Origin: Halomonas jincaotanensis
GTDB taxonomy: Bacteria > Pseudomonadota > Gammaproteobacteria > Pseudomonadales > Halomonadaceae
DNA length: 64,000 bases
Direction: 5' to 3'
Assembly: GCF_018448785.1 (NCBI RefSeq)
Contig: NZ_JAHCLU010000014.1
Span: 1 to 64,000, forward strand
A program made the position numbers and the translations under genes. Within the stretch, counting starts at the first letter, position 1. The number at the start of each line of letters is the position of its first letter. The notes below the pieces were generated by a model. That model saw only the letters and a program-made list of their open reading frames with translations. It had not been told where the DNA came from and made no database searches. Below, piece after piece: positions 25,240-33,708 of this stretch.

Positions 25240-26757
25240 TCAGGAAAGTTGAAACAAGGGAAATAGCCCGAACCACAACACATAACTGAGCGAGGCGGTC
25301 ATGAGTCCGTCGATGCGTCCGGGCGGCTTGGGTGATCGAAGCTGGCGGATGAGCCACCAGGCGAGCAGGCCACCGTGCGGCACCACGGCGAAAGCGATGC
25401 CGCCGTAGGCGCCCTCGGCGAGTCCCGCGAGCTGCCATATCGCCGCGCAGGCAGCAGACAGCACAGTGAAGATCAGCGCCACCCACAGGGCGCCGCTGCG
25501 TCCCAGCCGCACCGCCAGCGTGCGCTTGCTGGCAGCGGCATCGGCCTCGAGATCGGGGATGCCGGACAAGGTGATGGACGGGATGATGGCGAGCAGCAGC
25601 GGCAGGCTCAGCCACCAGAGCAGCGAGCCATGCCAGGCGCCGCCCAGAAAGACATAGCCGCACAGCATGACACCGATGCTGTGCGTGATCGCGACATCGA
25701 GCTCGCCCAGGCCGCGATAACTGAGTTTCAGCGGTGGGGCGGTATAGCCGAGCGCGAGTATCGCCAGCCCACCCAGCACGAGCAAAATCGGGATTGGCGC
25801 CGCCGGCGCGATGGCTATCAGCCATACAGTACCGAACACAAAACCCAGCAGCGTGACGATAATGCCGGCCCTGACCTCGCGTCGGATTAACAGGCCTTCG
25901 ACCAGTACGCGCGACCCGCCGGTCAGGGCACTGTGGAAGCAATTGTGGCGGTCGGTGTCCAGATCGACCAGTTCATTGGTCAACACGGTGGCGACCTCAA
26001 GCAGAAATAGACAGAGATAGCCAAGCCAGAAGACCGGGTTGTCAAATACGCCCTGCTCGGGAGAGGCCGCAAGCCCGCCGATCGCATAGGCCACCCAGGT
26101 CATGGGGTAGAATTGCAGTCGCACGGCCTTGAGCCAGGCCCCCGCCTTGTGACGCACTTTCTCGCTTGGCGTGATCCGGCCGCGCATCAGTTGGCGGCCC
26201 AGGTGGTTGGCTCGCGCCAGCCAGGCCTCGCGCTGTTCACCCGACGCATCCTTGACCGACCCGAAGGCCACGGCACGCACCGGGTGGATGCCGCAGAAGC
26301 CCAGGGTCGCCCGCGCCATGGCGTTTCTGCCCGGCTCGCGGTAGAGCAGGCGATGGATCAAGGGAGGCGTGTCCATGGTGGTAATCAGCTGTGCCGAGCG
26401 ACCCTTGAGTAGCCCCTCATAGCCGATGCCGCCCTCACAGGTTCGAAATGCAAAGCCTGGCGACATCATGCGGTCGAGAAAGCCCTTGAGCAGGGCCGGC
26501 GTCGTTCCCCACCAGGTGGGATAGACGAACACCAGGTGATCGGCCCAGCGGATGAGCTCGCGCGCCTGCTCGAGATCCGCTTCCAGCGCCTGATCATTGG
26601 GCGAGGCCATGTGCACATGCGGGTCGAATTCCAGCTCCGACAGGTTGAGCCGGCGCAGCGCCACACCCGCGGCGCGCACACCGTCACAGAACGCATCGGC
26701 GAGTGCTCCGCACAGACTATCGACGCGCGGATGGCCAAGAATGACCAGCACGTTCAT
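25240..26757 (-). CDS. Quinone-reductase/UbiA prenyltransferase fusion
   Basis: Residues 1 to about 195 form a flavodoxin-like NAD(P)H:quinone oxidoreductase (MNVLVILGHPR, the FMN-site YPTWWGTTPALLKGFLDRM and PGFAF). Residues about 215-505 form a UbiA-type membrane prenyltransferase with about eight helices, the first Asp motif NELVDLDTD (near 262-270) and the second DLEAD (near 403-407). Both halves keep their signatures and the frame is continuous, so this is a genuine fusion. It may prenylate an aromatic acceptor or reduce a quinone product at the membrane. The usual UbiA N-D motif is altered (NE instead of ND). The acceptor is unknown. ATG 26757 is preferred over a TTG one codon earlier. 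Confidence 0.85.
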   Translation of the reverse strand: MNVLVILGHPRVDSLCGALADAFCDGVRAAGVALRRLNLSELEFDPHVHMASPNDQALEADLEQARELIRWADHLVFVYPTWWGTTPALLKGFLDRMMSPGFAFRTCEGGIGYEGLLKGRSAQLITTMDTPPLIHRLLYREPGRNAMARATLGFCGIHPVRAVAFGSVKDASGEQREAWLARANHLGRQLMRGRITPSEKVRHKAGAWLKAVRLQFYPMTWVAYAIGGLAASPEQGVFDNPVFWLGYLCLFLLEVATVLTNELVDLDTDRHNCFHSALTGGSRVLVEGLLIRREVRAGIIVTLLGFVFGTVWLIAIAPAAPIPILLVLGGLAILALGYTAPPLKLSYRGLGELDVAITHSIGVMLCGYVFLGGAWHGSLLWWLSLPLLLAIIPSITLSGIPDLEADAAASKRTLAVRLGRSGALWVALIFTVLSAACAAIWQLAGLAEGAYGGIAFAVVPHGGLLAWWLIRQLRSPKPPGRIDGLMTASLSYVLWFGLFPLFQLS

Positions 26758-26791
26758 CAACGGATCCCCTCTGGAACAGGAAGGTGGACAA

Positions 26792-27646
26792 TCAGGTGTT
26801 CAGCACTACACCGCCGTTCAGATGCAGCGTCTGTCCGGTCATGTAGGAGGACTCCTCGCAGGCGAGATAGACGTAGGCGGGTCCCATCTCGCTAGGCTGA
26901 CCGGCGCGGTCCATCGGCACCTGGCCGCCGAAGCCGGCAACTTTCTCATCGTCGAAACTGGCTGGAATCAAGGGCGTCCACACCGGCCCCGGGGCCACGG
27001 CGTTGACGCGAATGCCCCGGTCGACCAGGCCGGTCGCCAGCGAGCGCACCAGCCCCTGGATCGCCCCCTTGGTGGCACTGTAGTCGATCAAGGAGTCATT
27101 GCCCTTGAAGGCATTGACCGACGAGGTGGCGATGATCGTATCACCCTCATTCATGTGCGGCAGCGCTGCCTTGGTCAGATAAAAATGGCTGAAGATATTG
27201 GTCTTGAAGGTGCGCAGCAGCTGGTCGTCGGGAATCTGGGTGATGTCATCCCAGTCGTATTGCTCGGCGGCATTGTTGACCAGGATGTTGAGTTTGCCGA
27301 AATGCTCGAGAGTCCTGTCGACGACCTCGCGGCAGAACGCGGGGTCACCGACATCGCCCTTGAGCACCAGGCATCGGCGCCCTTCGGCCTCGACAAGGGC
27401 TTGGGTATCCTCGGCATCGCGATCCTCCTCGAGGTGAACGATCACGCTGTCGGCCCCTTCGCGGGCGTAGTGAATCGCCACGGCGCGTCCGATGCCGCTG
27501 TCGCCACCAGTGATGATCGCCACCTTGTCCTTCAGTCTATCCACACCCTGATAGCTGGCCCGGATGAATTCCGGCTCGGGACGCATGTCATGTTCGTCAC
27601 CCGGCTGGGTGTCTTGATGCTGGGGAGGCTGTTTCCGCTCGGACAT
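26792..27646 (-). CDS. YghA-type short-chain dehydrogenase/reductase
   Basis: The 284-residue protein has the SDR cofactor motif TGGDSGIGRAVA (about 47-58), NNAAEQ, the catalytic Ser in ATSSVNAF, and the YSATK Tyr-Lys pair (about 196-200), with an N-terminal extension (PPQHQDTQPGDEHDMRP) typical of the YghA/YdaD/general-stress subgroup. The start has an AAGGAG ribosome binding site. The substrate is unknown; relatives are induced by osmotic and general stress. The distance of 34 bases to the fusion gene downstream suggests co-transcription. Confidence 0.9.
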   Translation of the reverse strand: MSERKQPPQHQDTQPGDEHDMRPEPEFIRASYQGVDRLKDKVAIITGGDSGIGRAVAIHYAREGADSVIVHLEEDRDAEDTQALVEAEGRRCLVLKGDVGDPAFCREVVDRTLEHFGKLNILVNNAAEQYDWDDITQIPDDQLLRTFKTNIFSHFYLTKAALPHMNEGDTIIATSSVNAFKGNDSLIDYSATKGAIQGLVRSLATGLVDRGIRVNAVAPGPVWTPLIPASFDDEKVAGFGGQVPMDRAGQPSEMGPAYVYLACEESSYMTGQTLHLNGGVVLNT

Positions 27647-27723
27647 GTGCTGTCACTCCTTTGATCACACGTGCTTTTCCCAAACGAATTGTGCCTAAAC
27701 GTACAAAACGTCGTGGATAGGAC

Positions 27724-27751
27724 GCCGACACCCTTTTCCCTGGGTGTCGGC
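27724..27751 (-). terminator. Hairpin after glucose dehydrogenase gene
   Basis: GCCGACACCC at 27724-27733 and GGGTGTCGGC at 27742-27751 make a perfect 10-bp stem with an 8-base loop, 40 bases after the stop of the minus-strand dehydrogenase gene. A T tract is lacking on the minus strand. Confidence 0.55.
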
Positions 27752-27790
27752 AACGACCTGAAGATAGATCCTCACTCGGCCAGGGTCTAC

Positions 27791-30274
27791 TCATTCGGGA
27801 AGTGCATAGGCGATGATGGCATCTCCGGCCTTGGTGCCCAGCGACCCATGACCACCCGCCACGACCAGTACCATCTGCTGGCCGTGGGAGTTGCTGTAGG
27901 TCATCGGCGTGGCCTGCCCGCCGGCGGGCAGGCGGTCTTCCCAGAGTTGCTCGCCGGTCGTCACGTCATAGGCCCGCACGTAGTAATCCAGCGTGCCGCT
28001 CATGAAAGCGACACCACCCGCCGTCATGACCGGGCCACCCAGATCTGGCACGCCCATCTTGAACGGCAGGGGTAGCGGCGCGAGGTCGCGGACGGTGCCA
28101 TTACGGTGTTGCCAGACCACGTCGCCGGTCCGCAGGTCGGCGCCGGCGACCATGCCCCAGGGCGGTTGCTGACAGGGCAGGTCGATGGGGGACATGAAGG
28201 GCATGAGCTCAACCGCGTAAGGCGCGCCGAAGTTCTCGTTGATGCCTGGCCCAGGCGCATCCACGCTGACATGGACGGTATCCTCGTCGTCGCGCGGAAT
28301 AAGACGCGACACGAAGGCGAGATAGCCCGGCGAGGTGAAGGCGACCTGGCGCTCGGGGTCGATAGCGATGCTCCCCCAGTTGAAGACACCGAAATTGCCC
28401 GGGTAGATGAGCGTTCCATTGGTGGACGGCGGGGTATAGCGTCCCTCGTAGTCCAGCTTGCGAAATGCGATGCGACAGGCAAGCTGGTCGAAGAGCGTCG
28501 TACCCCACATGTCCTTCTCGTCCAGCGGCGGTGGCTCCAGGGAGAGCGCCGAAGCCGGTTGAGTGGGATGGGCGATATCGGGGAGTTGTGTCGATTGGGA
28601 TACGTCCTCTTCTTCGACCGGCAGGATCGGCTCGCCGGTTTCGCGGTTTAGCACGAAAAGATCGCCCTGCTTGGTGGGGGCCACCAGCGCCGGTACCTTG
28701 CCTTCCGGCATGCTCAGGTCGATCAGGCTGGGCTGGGAGGGGACATCGTAATCCCACAAGTCGTGATGGACGGTCTGGAAGACCCACACGACCTGACCAT
28801 CGGCAAGGTCGAGTGCCACGATTGACGAGGAGAAGCGCTCGGTAAATGTGTCACGCTCGGCACCCCACTGGTCGGGGGGCTGGTTGCCCATGGGCAGGTA
28901 GACCATGCCGAGGTCTTCATCGACGCTGGCGGTCGACCACATGTTGGGGCCATTGGCGTGATAGAAGTCATCGTTGGCGATGGGGTCCGTTTCCTCGGGG
29001 TTGCCCGGGTCCCAGTTCCAGACCAGCTCGCCACTCTGTACATCGTAAGCGCGGATCACGCCCGAGGTGTTGTCGGTGGTCACGTTGTCGTTGATGGCGC
29101 CGCCGACGATCACCAGGTCCTGCGTGACCACCGGGGGCGAGGTGGAATAATAAAAGCCCGGGCGGTAATTCGGCATGTTGGCCGACAGGTCGATGGCGCC
29201 ATTGTCGCCGAAGCCCTCGCAAACGCGGCCGCTCTCGGCATCGAGGGCGAAGAGGCGGGCATCGGCGGTTGGCATGTAAATTCGCCGCTGGCAGAGCGAC
29301 TCGCTAGCTTCGCCGTTGGTATCGATAGCGGCATCGGCTGTCGCGGTTGTCGTTTCATTGTCAGCGTCGGCGTTCTCGTCTGCCGGGGCGTCTGACTCAC
29401 CAATGCCAGGATGATACGAGACGCCCCGGCAGGTCTGGTGCTGACGGTTGATGTTCTGCGGGGATTGCGGATCGAAGCGCCATTTCTCGCTGCCATCGTC
29501 GGCATCAAGCGCGATAACCAGGCTATGCGGCGTACACAGGTACAGCGTGTCGTCCACCTTGAGGGGGGTGACTTCGTAGGTGGTCTCGGTGGGGTCCCCT
29601 GGGCCGCGCACATCGCCGGTATTGAAGGTCCAGGCGACCTCAAGTTCGTCCACGTTCTCTGGCGTGATCTCGTCCAACGGCGAGTAGCGCTGGCCATACC
29701 CGGTACGGCCATAGGCATGCCACTCCCCGTCGGCGATGCCTTCGGGCAGGCCATCGTTCGGGGTGCCTTCGTCTTGAGACGGGTTCGCCGCCGCTTCGGG
29801 CAGCTGGCCCTGGACATCGTGTGGGTCGGTGAACAGCGAGACCAGTGCCACGATCGCCGACACGACCACCGCGGCGGCCAGCGGCGCCATGGTCGGCCAG
29901 TCGAACGTCGAGCTGAATGATCTGGCGGTAGCAGAGCCCGGGGAGCGTAACGACGCAGGGGTGCCTAGCGCCCGGGTGACCCAGGGCGTGAGCAACCATA
30001 AACCAATCAGGACGACAAGGCTGCAACGCGGCACCAGAGCCCACCAGTCGAGCCCCACCTCCCATAACGCCCACAGCAGGGTGACGAGCACGACTGCAGC
30101 ATAGACCCACAGGGCCGCGATATGACGTTTGATCAGCAGGGCGCCGGTGACCAGAAACCCTATCGCTGCCAGCAGGTAAAACCAGCTCCCCCCAAGGGCT
30201 GCGAGCCATACGCCGCCGACGGCCAGGCCCACCCCCAACAACACCAGGATTCCTCCCGTTAATACTGCTGCCAT
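27791..30274 (-). CDS. gcd: Membrane-bound PQQ-dependent glucose dehydrogenase
   Basis: The 827-residue protein has about five N-terminal membrane helices (residues 1-150) and then an eight-bladed PQQ beta-propeller, with repeated W-x-F/W-A-type blade closures such as NVDELEVAWTFNTGD, GQVVWVFQTVHHDLWDYDVP and GDVVWQHRNG. It oxidises glucose to gluconolactone in the periplasm and passes electrons to ubiquinone. E. coli Gcd is 796 residues. An Asp/Glu/Ala-rich insertion (about 280-320) suits a halophile. No PQQ biosynthesis gene is in the window. A quinate dehydrogenase of the same family is the main alternative. Confidence 0.85.
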   Translation of the reverse strand: MAAVLTGGILVLLGVGLAVGGVWLAALGGSWFYLLAAIGFLVTGALLIKRHIAALWVYAAVVLVTLLWALWEVGLDWWALVPRCSLVVLIGLWLLTPWVTRALGTPASLRSPGSATARSFSSTFDWPTMAPLAAAVVVSAIVALVSLFTDPHDVQGQLPEAAANPSQDEGTPNDGLPEGIADGEWHAYGRTGYGQRYSPLDEITPENVDELEVAWTFNTGDVRGPGDPTETTYEVTPLKVDDTLYLCTPHSLVIALDADDGSEKWRFDPQSPQNINRQHQTCRGVSYHPGIGESDAPADENADADNETTTATADAAIDTNGEASESLCQRRIYMPTADARLFALDAESGRVCEGFGDNGAIDLSANMPNYRPGFYYSTSPPVVTQDLVIVGGAINDNVTTDNTSGVIRAYDVQSGELVWNWDPGNPEETDPIANDDFYHANGPNMWSTASVDEDLGMVYLPMGNQPPDQWGAERDTFTERFSSSIVALDLADGQVVWVFQTVHHDLWDYDVPSQPSLIDLSMPEGKVPALVAPTKQGDLFVLNRETGEPILPVEEEDVSQSTQLPDIAHPTQPASALSLEPPPLDEKDMWGTTLFDQLACRIAFRKLDYEGRYTPPSTNGTLIYPGNFGVFNWGSIAIDPERQVAFTSPGYLAFVSRLIPRDDEDTVHVSVDAPGPGINENFGAPYAVELMPFMSPIDLPCQQPPWGMVAGADLRTGDVVWQHRNGTVRDLAPLPLPFKMGVPDLGGPVMTAGGVAFMSGTLDYYVRAYDVTTGEQLWEDRLPAGGQATPMTYSNSHGQQMVLVVAGGHGSLGTKAGDAIIAYALPE

Positions 30275-30360
30275 TTCGCTCTCCTTGGCATTGTCGCGCT
30301 TTCCTGGGAGTCGCCATTAGGGTACTCACCCCCTTTTGCGCGAAGGGTAGTGGCGCTCCT

Positions 30361-30386
30361 ATTGCATGAGCTATTGCATGAGCTAC
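30361..30386. repeat. 12-bp direct repeat upstream of the dehydrogenase
   Basis: ATTGCATGAGCT occurs twice in tandem in the 217-base gap upstream of the dehydrogenase gene, followed by TACGTACCAATAG. It may be a regulator site or a chance duplication. Confidence 0.6.
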
Positions 30387-30491
30387 GTACCAATAGCATA
30401 GGTCAGTTGGGGCGAGCGCATAATGAGCAGGAGGTAAAATAACAATAACGCCCTGTGAAACGTGCCTCGTCAAACCTCGTCAGCCAGGACG

Positions 30492-30941
30492 TTAGACCGC
30501 CCAGTGGTTCTGCATCTTGAGGAAGGTCAAGGAGGCCGACCAGGTGATCATCATGAAGCCCAGCAGGCCTTCTGTCCCGAAGAGGAAACGGATAGGCCCC
30601 TCAGGCGACAGCTTGTCATAACCAAGCGATGAATAAGCCATCGTAGAAACGTAAACGAGATCGAGAAAGTGGCGAGGCTCGCCCCCGGTAAAATTGCCGG
30701 CCGCAGGAACATGCAAGAGAAGGGCGGCGCCCCCGGCAAAGAGCCAGATTTCCGCCACATGGGTAACGAAGATCCCCGACATCAGGACCAGGAATCGCCA
30801 ACGCAGCGAGCGCTTTGACGTCTCGATATGTCGGCTCAAGCGTATCGATGCCTCGTAATGCAGAGAGACACAGCAAACAAAAACGGCGAGCGTCACCGCT
30901 GCCGTCATGAGGTTTTCAAAACGTAAAGTGGCGTCGAGCAT
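30492..30941 (-). CDS. Small two-helix channel-like membrane protein
   Basis: The 149-residue protein has membrane segments near 12-32, 50-75 and 120-143, and a pore-loop-like stretch VSTMAYSSLGYDKLSPEG (about 97-114) in the place of the K+ selectivity filter of two-helix ion channels (Ion_trans_2). The filter reads SSLGYDK rather than TxGYGD, so selectivity cannot be assumed. I start at ATG 30941; the frame is open up to 31001, but the extra residues are not family-like. It stands alone between the dehydrogenase and serA. Confidence 0.7.
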   Translation of the reverse strand: MLDATLRFENLMTAAVTLAVFVCCVSLHYEASIRLSRHIETSKRSLRWRFLVLMSGIFVTHVAEIWLFAGGAALLLHVPAAGNFTGGEPRHFLDLVYVSTMAYSSLGYDKLSPEGPIRFLFGTEGLLGFMMITWSASLTFLKMQNHWAV

Positions 30942-31057
30942 GAGGCGTCCTTGCAATGAATGCTCTAAAGTTGGCGTCGTGAAAAGAGTTCGCCATCGCA
31001 CCGGGATGGTGTGATGACGGGATCGTGTCGCTAGCTCGCGAGGTCAGTCCGCTCGTA

Positions 31058-32308
31058 TCAATCCTGATAGTTGGTCTCGGAGTAGAGCACCCTCACCCGC
31101 AGGGTATGCTGTACATGTTTGAGTGCCTCAAGCGCCTGAACCCCATAGGCCTTGTCGACATCGATCACCACATAGCCGACCTTCTCGTTGGTCTGCAGGT
31201 ACTGGCCGGCAATGTTGATGCCGTTCTCGGAGAGGACCCGGTTGATCTCGGACAGCACGCCGGGCACGTTGTCGTGAATGTGCAGCAGGCGATGCTTGTC
31301 GGGGTGGGCGGGCAGTGCCACTTCGGGAAAGTTGACCGAGGCGACGGTCGTGCCGTTGTCGGAGTAGGTGATCAGCTTCTCGGAGACCTCGATGCCGATG
31401 TTCTCCTGGGCTTCCAGCGTTGAGCCGCCGATATGCGGCGTCAGGATGACATTCTCGAGGCCGCGCAGCGGGCTGACGAACTCCTCGTTGTTACCCTTGG
31501 GTTCCACCGGGAACACGTCGATGGCCGCACCATTGAGCCGGCCGGCCTCGAGTGCCTCGGCCAGCGCCTCGATCGCCACCACGCTCCCCCGTGAGGCATT
31601 GATCAGGATGCCGCCCTGCTTCATCAGCGCGATCTGCTCGGCGCCGATCATCCACTTGGTGGATGGTACCTCCGGCACATGCAGGCTGACCACGTCGGCT
31701 CGGGCCAGCAGCTCTTCGAGGCTCGCGACCTGGCGGGCGTTGCCCATGCCGAGCTTGGTCACCACGTCGTAGTAGATGACGTCGAACCCCAGCGACTCGG
31801 CGAGCACCGAGAGCTGGGAGCCGATGCTGCCATAGCCGACGATGCCCAGCGCCTTGCCGCGCGCCTCGTGGGAATTGCTCGCTGACTTCAGCCAACCGCC
31901 CTGATGGGCGCGGGCGCTCTTCTCGGGGATGCCACGCAGCAGCATGATCGCCTCGGCCAGCACCAGCTCGGCCACCGAGCGGGTGTTGGAGTAGGGGGCG
32001 TTGAACACCGGTATGCCACGAACCAGCGCCGCGTCGAGATCGACCTGGTTGGTGCCAATGCAGAAGCAGCCTACCGCAGTGAGTTTCTCGGCGGCGGCAA
32101 ACACCTTCTCGGTAAGCTGGGAGCGCGAGCGGATGCCCAGAAAGTGGACATCGCGGATCTTGTCGATCAGCGTCGCTTCATCGAGCGAGGTCGGTAGATG
32201 CTCGATATTGGTGTACCCGGCATCCAACAAGTTGTCCACCGCGCTCTGGTGGACGCCCTCGAGCAGCAGGATCTTGATCTTGCCCTTGTCCAGGGACGTT
32301 TTGGCCAT
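31058..32308 (-). CDS. serA: D-3-phosphoglycerate dehydrogenase
   Basis: The 416-residue enzyme oxidises 3-phosphoglycerate to phosphohydroxypyruvate with NAD, the first step of serine synthesis. It has the NAD motif GIVGYGSIGSQL (about 154-165), the catalytic Arg in INASRG (about 240), a Glu and His later (LTPHIGGST), and a C-terminal ACT domain (HDNVPGVLSEINRVLSENGI, about 345-365) that binds serine for feedback inhibition. The length matches E. coli SerA (410). It is divergent to xseB. Confidence 0.95.
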   Translation of the reverse strand: MAKTSLDKGKIKILLLEGVHQSAVDNLLDAGYTNIEHLPTSLDEATLIDKIRDVHFLGIRSRSQLTEKVFAAAEKLTAVGCFCIGTNQVDLDAALVRGIPVFNAPYSNTRSVAELVLAEAIMLLRGIPEKSARAHQGGWLKSASNSHEARGKALGIVGYGSIGSQLSVLAESLGFDVIYYDVVTKLGMGNARQVASLEELLARADVVSLHVPEVPSTKWMIGAEQIALMKQGGILINASRGSVVAIEALAEALEAGRLNGAAIDVFPVEPKGNNEEFVSPLRGLENVILTPHIGGSTLEAQENIGIEVSEKLITYSDNGTTVASVNFPEVALPAHPDKHRLLHIHDNVPGVLSEINRVLSENGINIAGQYLQTNEKVGYVVIDVDKAYGVQALEALKHVQHTLRVRVLYSETNYQD

Positions 32309-32456
32309 GGTCGAATCAACCCCTTCTACAGGCTCGAAATAAGGCGCTTATGTTAGCACAGCGGGCATGAGTGAAAATGAAAATGCTGCGCTGCGGTGAT
32401 GAGCCGACTGCATGTTGGGGCATCGCCGGGGCAGACGGCACCCGGGGGAGAGCGTG

Positions 32457-32462
32457 TATACT
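32457..32462 (+). promoter_or_regulatory. Candidate -10 box for xseB-ispA-dxs
   Basis: TATACT lies about 36 bases upstream of the xseB ATG. I do not see a convincing -35 at 17-base spacing, so this is a weak call. Confidence 0.35.
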
Positions 32463-32497
32463 ATCGTCTTTTGGATCCGTGACTGGCGAGAGGTTCC

Positions 32498-32803
32498 ATG
32501 GCAGAGCGTGACGAGCGGCCAGCCGAGATGACGGAAGGTGAGGCGTCCTGCGGTGACTTTGCCGCCACCGTCGAGCAGTTGGAGAAGCTGGTAGAGCGAC
32601 TCGAATCCGGTGAGCTGTCGCTGGAGGGATCGTTGTCGGCGTTCGAGCAGGGCGTGCGCCTGACTCGCGATGCGCAACGTCGCCTGGACGAGGCCGAGCT
32701 CAAGGTACGTACCCTGATCGAGGCGCCGGAAGGCAGCGTCGAGTTCGAGCGTTTCACCGCGCCAAGCGGTAAGGAAAGCGGGGAGGGCGAGAGTGAGAAC
32801 TGA
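32498..32803 (+). CDS. xseB: Exodeoxyribonuclease VII small subunit
   Basis: The 101-residue protein has the XseB core DFAATVEQLEKLVERLESGE then LSLEGSLSAFEQGVRLTRDAQ (about 20-60), with an N-terminal acidic extension and a polar C-terminal tail. It pairs with XseA in the cytoplasm to degrade single-stranded DNA. The frame overlaps ispA by 11 bases, the conserved xseB-ispA-dxs order of gammaproteobacteria. Confidence 0.95.
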   Translation: MAERDERPAEMTEGEASCGDFAATVEQLEKLVERLESGELSLEGSLSAFEQGVRLTRDAQRRLDEAELKVRTLIEAPEGSVEFERFTAPSGKESGEGESEN

Positions 32804-33692
32804 GGTCCTGACGGCTCGCTTAGTGGCGGATCGGGCGCGCGTCGACGCCTGCCTCGAGGCGCTCTTCGATTCCCGTTCAGACGACGCCCGAACGGCCACG
32901 GCGCCGCGCCTCGACGCCGCCATGCACCACGGGGTAATGGTGGGAGGCAAGCGGTTGCGGCCGGTGCTGGTCTATGCCGCCGGTCGCGCCCTGGGTGCCG
33001 ACGACGACGCCCTCGATGCCCCGGCGATGGCATTGGAGTTGATCCACGCCTACTCGCTGGTCCACGACGATCTGCCGGCCATGGATGACGATGATCTGCG
33101 CCGCGGCCAGCCCACGGTGCACCGCGCCTTCGACGAGGCAACGGCGGTGCTGGCTGGGGATGCGCTGCAGGCGCTGGCCTTCGAAGTATTGGCGCGTGCG
33201 GCACCGCCGCGGTTGCCAGCCCTGATGCTGACCCTGGCTCACGCCGCCGGCCGAGATGGAATGGTCGGGGGGCAGGCGCTGGATCTCGCCGCTGTAGGGG
33301 GGCAACCGAGCGTGGAGGTCCTCGCCACCATGCATGCCCACAAGACCGGCGCGCTGATCCGTGCTGCGGTGCGGCTGGGCGGGCTGATCGCGGTCGATGA
33401 TGATGACCCGCGCATGACCGCCCTGGATGTCTATGCTCAGGCGATCGGCCTGGCCTTCCAGATTCATGATGATGTTCTCGATGTGACCGGCGACACTGCA
33501 ACCCTTGGCAAACTCTCCGGCGCCGACGCCGCTCGCCACAAGCCGACCTACCCCAGCCTGCTGGGACTCGAGGGAGCCCGCGTGCGCGCCAACGAGCTGA
33601 TTGAGGAGGCGATCGCCGCCCTCGCACCACTGGGCAGTGCCAAGGACCCCCTGGCCTGCCTGGCGCGCTACATGATCGAACGTGACCACTGA
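32793..33692 (+). CDS. ispA: Farnesyl diphosphate synthase
   Basis: The 299-residue enzyme condenses isopentenyl and dimethylallyl diphosphates to farnesyl diphosphate. The first Asp-rich motif is [15 protein letters not shown] (Asp92 onward) and the second is FQIHDDVLD (about 223-231); GGKRLRPVL binds the allylic substrate. It starts at GTG 32793, with GGAGG upstream inside xseB. The product feeds ubiquinone and undecaprenyl synthesis, and could feed the UbiA fusion at 25240. Confidence 0.95.
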   Translation: MRTEVLTARLVADRARVDACLEALFDSRSDDARTATAPRLDAAMHHGVMVGGKRLRPVLVYAAGRALGADDDALDAPAMALELIHAYSLVHDDLPAMDDDDLRRGQPTVHRAFDEATAVLAGDALQALAFEVLARAAPPRLPALMLTLAHAAGRDGMVGGQALDLAAVGGQPSVEVLATMHAHKTGALIRAAVRLGGLIAVDDDDPRMTALDVYAQAIGLAFQIHDDVLDVTGDTATLGKLSGADAARHKPTYPSLLGLEGARVRANELIEEAIAALAPLGSAKDPLACLARYMIERDH

Positions 33693-33708
33693 CACGACAG
33701 ATGAGCCC

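Noticed and set aside
26597..27664. Plus-strand frame opposite the SDR gene
   Set aside because: The SDR on the minus strand has full catalytic motifs; the antisense frame has none.
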